A stretch of 64,000 nt of DNA, from NCBI RefSeq assembly GCF_000717645.1, contig NZ_JNZZ01000012.1, positions 62,001 to 126,000 on the forward strand, written 5' to 3'. Under the pieces are notes generated by a model. That model was given only the letters and a program-made list of their open reading frames with translations, was not told the origin of the DNA and did not search any database. Positions 58,831 through 64,000 of this stretch are shown piece by piece (the stretch's first letter is position 1; each line of letters opens with the position of its first letter). The DNA comes from Streptomyces californicus (lineage in GTDB: Bacteria > Actinomycetota > Actinomycetes > Streptomycetales > Streptomycetaceae). Position numbers and translations under genes: made by a program.

Positions 58831-61800
58831 TCACACCGCCATGGGCTCCAGCTCCCGGCGGAAGCGCTCCTCGGTCCGGGCGATCCGGACCAGCGGATGG
58901 TCGTCACCGAGCTGGCGCACCAGCTCGACGACCAGCTCCGACCGCAGCTGCTCCGCCTCGTCCTCCCGGCCCATGGAGTCCAGCGTGACCGCCATGTTCG
59001 AGGTCATCGCCAGCGTCTCGGGGTGGTGTGCCCCGAGCGCCCCGCGCAGTTGCACGGCCAGTCGCCGCTCGGTCTCCAGCACGATGTCCAGCTCGCCCCG
59101 GTCGGCCGTCGCGCTGGCCAGGTTCATGACGCAGAACAGCGTGTTGGGGTGCTCCCGGCCGAACGCCTCCCGCATCGAGGCGACGACCAGTTTCAGCACC
59201 CGCTCCGCCGCCTCCGGCTCCCCGGCCCCCGTCAGATAGACGCCGAGGTTGTTCTGCGCCGCCAGCGTGTACGGGTGCTTCTCCCCCGGCACCTTCATGT
59301 ACTGGTCCACGACCTCCTGCGCCGTGTCCCGCGCCTCGGCGCTCTCGCCCGCCGCGAACTGGTCGGCCGCCAGGTTGAGATCGCAGGCCAGCGACTCGGG
59401 GTTGGCCGTGGTGTACTTCGCCCGGTAGCGGGCGCGGGTCGCCACCGTGAGCCGGCGCGCGTCCTCCAGCCGCCCCGCCCGGCGCAGCGACACCGCGAGG
59501 CTCTTCGCGGCGCTGAGCGTCGCGGGGAAGGTGCGGCCCATCGTCTGCTTGAAACTGTCGTACGCCGTGGTGAGCAGCACCACCGAGTCCTCGTACCGGC
59601 CGACCTCCCGCAGGTCGCGCGCCAGGTTCATGGCGGAGGAGAGGCTGTAGGGGTGCTCCGGGCCGAGCACCTGGCTGCGCAGATCGTAGACGTCCTGGTC
59701 GATCTCCCGGGCGCGGGCGTACTGGCCGACGTTGCGCAGGTTCAGCGCCAGGTTGTTGGCGGCCGCCAGGGTCCGCGGATGCGAGTCGTGGAAGATCTGC
59801 CCGAACCCCTCGTGGGCCTCGGTCGCCATCTCGATGGCCCGGTCGTACTCCCCGAGCAGACCGAGGTCGATGGCCAGGCTGCTGGTGGTCATGTACGTGT
59901 GCGGATGCTCGGGCCCCAGCACCTCCCGCTGGCGTTCCAGCGTGAACTCGTCCAGCTCCCTCGCCTCCACGTAACGGCCGCGGGTGCGCAGGATGTTGGA
60001 GAGGTGGAAGCAGAGGTACAGGTACTGGAGGTCGCGCTCGCCCAGCTCCTCGCGCCAGATCTCGCGCAGCTCCTCGCCCAGCGCCCACGCGGTCCTGGTG
60101 TCGCCGCGCTTCCAGAGGTAGCGGACGCGGTCGATCAGGAGCCTGCGGGTCTCCGGCTCCTTGCAGTTGCGGGCGTCGGAGGGGCCGAGGTGCGGCCAGA
60201 TCGTCGCGAAGCGCGGCCAGGTCTCCGGGTTGTCTATCGGTTCGTCGTCGTCGGGACGGGCGCCGGCCAGGATGCGGTGGACGACGTGCCGGGCCTCGCG
60301 CTGCTCCTCCTCGCTGAGCTGCGCCTTGATCACGGCCTGGACGAGGCGGTGCACCTGGACGGAGTTGGAGACCTGGTCGACCTTGGCCAGGGCGAAGCGG
60401 CCGATCTCCCGGATGACCCGGCCCAGCACCAGCTTCTCCTGGAGCGAGGAGTCGTACGGCTTGAGCGCGTCGATCATCTCCTTGCTGTAGAGGAGGTTGG
60501 CGGAGATCGGCTCGGGCGCGAAGAAGGCGCAGAGCTGGAGCAGCCGGACGGCGGCGGGCGAGCGTTCCTTGAGCCGGGCGATGGAGATGTTCCAGGTCGC
60601 CGCGACCGGTTGCGGGTACCCGGCGGGCTGGTTGAGCGCGAGGACCTGGGGCGCCTGGCGGGCGAGCTGTTCGAGGTAGGCGCCGATGGGGGTGGCGGTC
60701 TCCGCGATCCAGGCGGCCGCCTGCTCCACGGCGAGCGGCAGGTCGCCCACCGCGGTCGCCACCTGGTCGGCGTCCTCGTCGCTGAGCCCCGGGGCGCGGC
60801 GCTGGAGGTGCTCGACCGACTCCTCGCGGAGGAATACGTCCACGGGCAGGGCGTCCCCGTGCTGGGACCAGCTCTGGTTGCGCGAGGTGACCAGGATGTG
60901 GCCGGAGCCTCCCTGCGGGAAGTAGCGGCGCAGCCGCTCGGGGTCGTCCGCGTTGTCGAAGACCAGCAGCCAGCGGTCCGTGGGCACGCCGCGCCGCAGC
61001 AGGTCGACGGCCTCCTTGGAGGCGGCGGCCATGTCGTCCCCGCCCTGGGCCCCGAGCCGGGCGGCGAGTTCGGCGAGCGAGGCGACCACGTCGTCGGGCT
61101 GTTCGGACGATATCCACCACACCAGGTCGTAGTCGGCCATGAAGCGGTGCACGTACTCCAGGGCCACCTGGGTCTTGCCGACGCCGCCGAGTCCGTACAG
61201 GGTCTGCGGCTGCGGCAGGACGACGGCCAGGCCGCCGCCGAGCTGGTCGCGCATCCGCTCCAGGACGAGCGAGCGCCCGGTGAAGCCGGGGTTGCGGGGC
61301 GGGGCGTTCCAGATCTTCGGAACGGTGCCGGGGAAGCGGGGGCCGGGCGGGACGCCGTCGGTGATCTGCACCGGCCGGTCCAGGGCCCGCATCACGGCGG
61401 TGGTGGCGTGCACCTCGTCCAGCCGGAAGAGGTCGACCGGGTTGCGGTCGATGTACGGGGAGGACAGGCGTACGTCCCCGACGCGCAGCGGGACCAGCCG
61501 GCGGTGGCCGCCGCCCACGGCCTCGGCGGCGGTCCGCTGCCACAGTTCGACGGCCCGCTGGGACTTCAGGTAGGCGCTGGAGAGCAGCACCACGGTCCGT
61601 GCGGCGTTCTCCGGCGCGGGCTCGGGCCGCTCCTCCGGGGGGCGGTCGGCGGTGACGTCGCGCGCGACGACCCGGAAGCCGGCCCGGGTGAGGACGGACT
61701 CCAGCCAGTCGGCCCACATCCGGTTCTCCGCCACGTAGCTGAGGTGGAGATCGGCGGGCAGGGCGGGCCTGCGCCGGGTGAAGGCGTCGCGGATGCGCAG

Positions 61801-62766
61801 CCGAACCTCCTCGCCGACCGGGGGCATCGAGGTGACCTCACGGTCGGTGACGACCGCGGTGAGCCGTTCGAAGGCGGAGAGCAGGGAGTTGGTGAGCCCG
61901 GCCTCGTCGCCGAAGGTGGCGAGCGTCTCCTCGTAGGCGTAGTAGGGGCGGTAGGGGATCTCCACCGCGCCCCAGTAGGCGGTGAGTTCGTCGCCGGTCA
62001 GGTTGCGCGGCAGCCGGTCGAACTTGAGCCGGGCGAGCGCCCGTCCGGCGTCCGCCTTCTCCTTCTCGCCCTCGTCGATGCGCATCGGCACGGGGTAGAC
62101 GGAGATGGGGCGGCCGGTGTTGCGCTCGGCGATCTGGCGGGCGACGGAGGCCGCGCCGTCGATGGACTGGTCGCTGAGGGTGAAGCAGTCGACGAGCACG
62201 TCCGGGAGGTGGACGGTGCAGATGTCGGCGATGTCGCTGAGGCCGGTGCGGCTGTCGATGAGGACGTAGTCGTAGTGGGCCTTCATGTCGTCGCGCAGCG
62301 CGTCGAAGAAGTGGCCGCCGCCGAACCGGTCGTAGAAGTTGTCCCAGTCGAAGGTGGAGACGGTGGCGCTGTACTCGCGGTTCTGCCGCCCGGCGGAGAC
62401 GAAGTCGAGCGTGCCGCCCCGGGGGAACTCCCAGCCCAGCGACTCCGGGGTCAGCGACACGGCGTGCGGCTGGATGCGGGCGTAGTCGCGGTGCCAGTCG
62501 TCGGGGCGCTGCACGGGGCTGGTGGCGGCCCAGGCGTACTCGGTGATCAGGTCGATCACGCCGGTGGTGGCGCCGAGGGTGGCGGGGTCGAGGAAGGGGT
62601 GGAAGAACCGGTGCAGTCCGGGGGCCTCCAGGTCCCAGTCGACGGCCAGCACGCGTTTGCCGTTGGCCGCGAGGATCCAGGCGGTGTTGGCGAGGGCCAT
62701 GGTGCGCCCGGTGCCGCCCTTGTACGAGTAGAAGGTGACGATGCGCCCGTCACGACCGGCACTCAT
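58831..62766 (-). CDS. fxsT: FxSxx-COOH system TPR protein FxsT (ParA-TIR-NB-ARC-TPR)
   Basis: The 1311-residue multidomain protein has four parts. An N-terminal SIMIBI/ParA-type ATPase (about 8-320) has the deviant Walker A SYKGGTGRTMALANTAW and VLIDSRTGLSDIAD. A TIR/SEFIR-like domain (about 332-470) has LHLSYVAENRMWADWLESVLTRAGF and TVVLLSSAYLKSQRAVELW. An NB-ARC STAND ATPase (about 495-850) has LYGLGGVGKTQVALEY and LLVFDNADD. Then come kinesin-light-chain-like TPRs (about 900-1290) with repeated EHPHTYMTTSSLAIDLGLLGEYDRA-type units. This architecture is that of FxsT. The ATGA overlap with fxsC shows co-translation. It may act as a large signalling scaffold for the modified FxSxx peptide; the role is not known. 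Confidence 0.9.
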   Translation of the reverse strand: MSAGRDGRIVTFYSYKGGTGRTMALANTAWILAANGKRVLAVDWDLEAPGLHRFFHPFLDPATLGATTGVIDLITEYAWAATSPVQRPDDWHRDYARIQPHAVSLTPESLGWEFPRGGTLDFVSAGRQNREYSATVSTFDWDNFYDRFGGGHFFDALRDDMKAHYDYVLIDSRTGLSDIADICTVHLPDVLVDCFTLSDQSIDGAASVARQIAERNTGRPISVYPVPMRIDEGEKEKADAGRALARLKFDRLPRNLTGDELTAYWGAVEIPYRPYYAYEETLATFGDEAGLTNSLLSAFERLTAVVTDREVTSMPPVGEEVRLRIRDAFTRRRPALPADLHLSYVAENRMWADWLESVLTRAGFRVVARDVTADRPPEERPEPAPENAARTVVLLSSAYLKSQRAVELWQRTAAEAVGGGHRRLVPLRVGDVRLSSPYIDRNPVDLFRLDEVHATTAVMRALDRPVQITDGVPPGPRFPGTVPKIWNAPPRNPGFTGRSLVLERMRDQLGGGLAVVLPQPQTLYGLGGVGKTQVALEYVHRFMADYDLVWWISSEQPDDVVASLAELAARLGAQGGDDMAAASKEAVDLLRRGVPTDRWLLVFDNADDPERLRRYFPQGGSGHILVTSRNQSWSQHGDALPVDVFLREESVEHLQRRAPGLSDEDADQVATAVGDLPLAVEQAAAWIAETATPIGAYLEQLARQAPQVLALNQPAGYPQPVAATWNISIARLKERSPAAVRLLQLCAFFAPEPISANLLYSKEMIDALKPYDSSLQEKLVLGRVIREIGRFALAKVDQVSNSVQVHRLVQAVIKAQLSEEEQREARHVVHRILAGARPDDDEPIDNPETWPRFATIWPHLGPSDARNCKEPETRRLLIDRVRYLWKRGDTRTAWALGEELREIWREELGERDLQYLYLCFHLSNILRTRGRYVEARELDEFTLERQREVLGPEHPHTYMTTSSLAIDLGLLGEYDRAIEMATEAHEGFGQIFHDSHPRTLAAANNLALNLRNVGQYARAREIDQDVYDLRSQVLGPEHPYSLSSAMNLARDLREVGRYEDSVVLLTTAYDSFKQTMGRTFPATLSAAKSLAVSLRRAGRLEDARRLTVATRARYRAKYTTANPESLACDLNLAADQFAAGESAEARDTAQEVVDQYMKVPGEKHPYTLAAQNNLGVYLTGAGEPEAAERVLKLVVASMREAFGREHPNTLFCVMNLASATADRGELDIVLETERRLAVQLRGALGAHHPETLAMTSNMAVTLDSMGREDEAEQLRSELVVELVRQLGDDHPLVRIARTEERFRRELEPMAV

Positions 62767-64000
62767 AGGTCCTCCGCTTCCGTCGCAGGGTCGTGCGGGT
62801 CGGGTGTGTAGCTGGTGGCGCCCATGGGTCCGGTGAGCCGGGTCCGTTCGCCGGATCCGCCGCCGGGCCCCGGCGGGTACGCCTTCGCGTGTTTGAGGTA
62901 CTGCTGGGCGGCCACCTCCACCACCTGGGGCAGGAGTTGGACGTACGCCTCCATCGTGGGCACTCCTTTGGCCGCGGCGCGGCACAGGGCCCGGCCCTGG
63001 CCCATCTTGACCGGCATGGTGGCTTCGAGCCGCTGGGACAGTTCGGCCTCGGCCGCCCTGCTCTGGTGGTCGTCGCGGTTCCACGGCACGACCAGGGTCA
63101 CCCAGGGGCGGTTCTCCGCGTCGAACGCGGCGAGTCTGCGGCAGTGGTCCTCGTCGCGCAGGGCCCAGCGGTCGACGATGAGGATTTCGGGGGTGCTGGG
63201 GGCGGCCTTGGCGTCGTGCCGGTCCTCGTCGAACGAGGTGATCACCGCTTGGTAGTTGAGCGAGCGGACCAGTTCCCCGGTGACGTAGGCCAGGGGGCGG
63301 GCGGAGGCGGGGTGGTAGGGGTTCCAGTCCTGGGGGTGGTCCCCGTAGTGGTCGCCGTTGCGGCCCTCGGGCAGGTCGTGGCGGGTGGGCGCCGCGATGG
63401 TGATCCGCATCGGCCGGGGGGCGCCGACTCCGCTGCCGGGGGAGCCGAAGGCGCTGGGGGCCAGGCGGTAGTCGACGGGGCGGCCGGTGTCGATGCGGAC
63501 CGAGTCGGCGACGCTGACGATGCGTTTGGCCAGTTCGTAGACGGCCCGTTCGTACTCCTCGGCGAAGAGTCTGAGCTTGATCAGGCCGTACAGCCCGTCG
63601 CTGACGTACCGTTCCCCGAAGTCCCGGTGGTTGAACTGCAGCCGTTCGGCGGGGCCGGGGAGTTGGCTGGGCGGCACCGGAACCCAGAGCGCCGGGACGA
63701 TGGCCTCGGCCGGTTCGTTGGAGCGGGCCCGGTGGTGGATGGCCCGCTGCTCGAAGGCGTACCACTCCTTGCCGCACATCTCGCTGGCGAAGTAGCGCGG
63801 CGAGAACAGGGGGACGAAGACCCGGCAGGTGGCGAGGACGTCACCGAGCCGTTCCGACCAGCCCTCGCCGGAGCGTATCTCCCGGTCCATGAACCCGGCG
63901 CGCGCCCCGGCGGGTAAGTCGGTCATGGCCATCACGTGGCCGCAGAGGTCCTGGTAGAGCCGTTCGACCCACATGTCGGGGTCCGTGCCGGCGCCGTATC
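62763..64000 (-). CDS. fxsC: TIR-like protein FxsC, 5' end cut by the window edge
   Basis: The frame stays open through the right edge: before the ATG at 63974 the codons read YGAGTDPD, continuing the TIR domain, so the true start lies outside the window. 412 codons are visible including the stop. The TIR-like part has WVERLYQDLCGHVMAMTDLPAGARAGFMDREI and ATCRVFVPLFSPRYFASEMCGKEW. The C-terminal FxsC region has VILIVDRW-type strands (PEILIVDRWALRDEDH) and WVTLVVPWNRDDHQS. Its stop overlaps the fxsT start by four bases. FxsC accompanies FxsA (the peptide), FxsB (radical SAM) and FxsT in actinobacteria. Confidence 0.9.
   Translation of the reverse strand, partial: YGAGTDPDMWVERLYQDLCGHVMAMTDLPAGARAGFMDREIRSGEGWSERLGDVLATCRVFVPLFSPRYFASEMCGKEWYAFEQRAIHHRARSNEPAEAIVPALWVPVPPSQLPGPAERLQFNHRDFGERYVSDGLYGLIKLRLFAEEYERAVYELAKRIVSVADSVRIDTGRPVDYRLAPSAFGSPGSGVGAPRPMRITIAAPTRHDLPEGRNGDHYGDHPQDWNPYHPASARPLAYVTGELVRSLNYQAVITSFDEDRHDAKAAPSTPEILIVDRWALRDEDHCRRLAAFDAENRPWVTLVVPWNRDDHQSRAAEAELSQRLEATMPVKMGQGRALCRAAAKGVPTMEAYVQLLPQVVEVAAQQYLKHAKAYPPGPGGGSGERTRLTGPMGATSYTPDPHDPATEAEDL

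Noticed and set aside
58831..62766. Plain Avs-like or AfsR-type STAND regulator
   Set aside because: The N-terminal ParA-type ATPase, the TIR domain and the coupled FxsC gene fit FxsT better, and no SARP-type DNA-binding domain is present.

Overview
This is a high-GC actinobacterial chromosome window, almost certainly from Streptomyces. Coding density is high with a strong third-position GC bias. ATGA/GTGA gene overlaps and leaderless starts are common, and the secreted proteins are typical of the genus: a streptogrisin-type protease, a Streptomyces griseus-type aminopeptidase, an SGNH lipase, an AA10 LPMO with a sortase LAxTG tail, and an S33 exopeptidase. The aminopeptidase reproduces the mature-enzyme residue numbering of the S. 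griseus enzyme, which hints at a relative of the S. griseus group. No rRNA, tRNA, transposase, prophage, CRISPR array or classical biosynthetic cluster was seen. This is core-type chromosome.

Layout. 1-5.3 kb: a partial hypothetical gene, an ASCH protein, an FAD-dependent dehydrogenase, a NUDIX hydrolase, two overlapping DUF202 genes and a quinone-oxidoreductase-like enzyme. 5.3-13.3 kb: two gene groups linked by an identical 15-bp operator core. One group is an APH-like phosphotransferase plus an acyl-CoA dehydrogenase. The other is an SDR, an acyl-CoA ligase and a TetR regulator. Together they resemble the levulinate/4-hydroxyacid (Lva, ACAD10/11) route. A secreted aminopeptidase sits between them. 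13.4-19.8 kb: the NamZ-like muramidase, a GNAT, SoxR, a MaoC hydratase with its convergent TetR gene (both carrying the same 16-bp operator) and an acyl-CoA dehydrogenase. 19.8-24.6 kb: a TetR gene, an EamA exporter, a Zn alcohol dehydrogenase and an aldehyde dehydrogenase. A shared 18-bp palindrome lies in front of the TetR/ACAD pair and of the aldehyde dehydrogenase.

24.6-33 kb: DinB, MFS, CitMHS citrate-type transporter and TetR genes, then a tightly overlapped three-gene envelope operon (beta-helix protein, cupredoxin-like lipoprotein, polytopic membrane protein). 33-42.9 kb: homogentisate dioxygenase, a GntR regulator, a stand-alone type ISP specificity-like protein, a CaiB/BaiF CoA-transferase, an SGNH lipase, an AAA ATPase, a second GntR regulator, a tandem GNAT and a DUF402 protein. 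42.9-48.4 kb: a tripartite tricarboxylate transporter operon (tctC-tctB-tctA) running into a methyltransferase-NUDIX-VOC triple fusion. A CitB-type response regulator is divergent from it and has no adjacent kinase.

48.6-55.7 kb: a secretome block (LPMO, lipase, DUF3533 membrane protein, streptogrisin, S33 peptidase). 55.7-58.7 kb: a NarL-type two-component pair and an alpha/beta hydrolase. 58.8-64 kb: two genes of an FxSxx-COOH system (FxsT and a truncated FxsC). The peptide (fxsA) and radical SAM (fxsB) genes would be expected just beyond the right edge.

The points most worth following are the Lva-like module with its operator pair, the FxSxx-COOH locus at the edge, the MT-NUDIX-VOC fusion, and the beta-helix/cupredoxin envelope operon.
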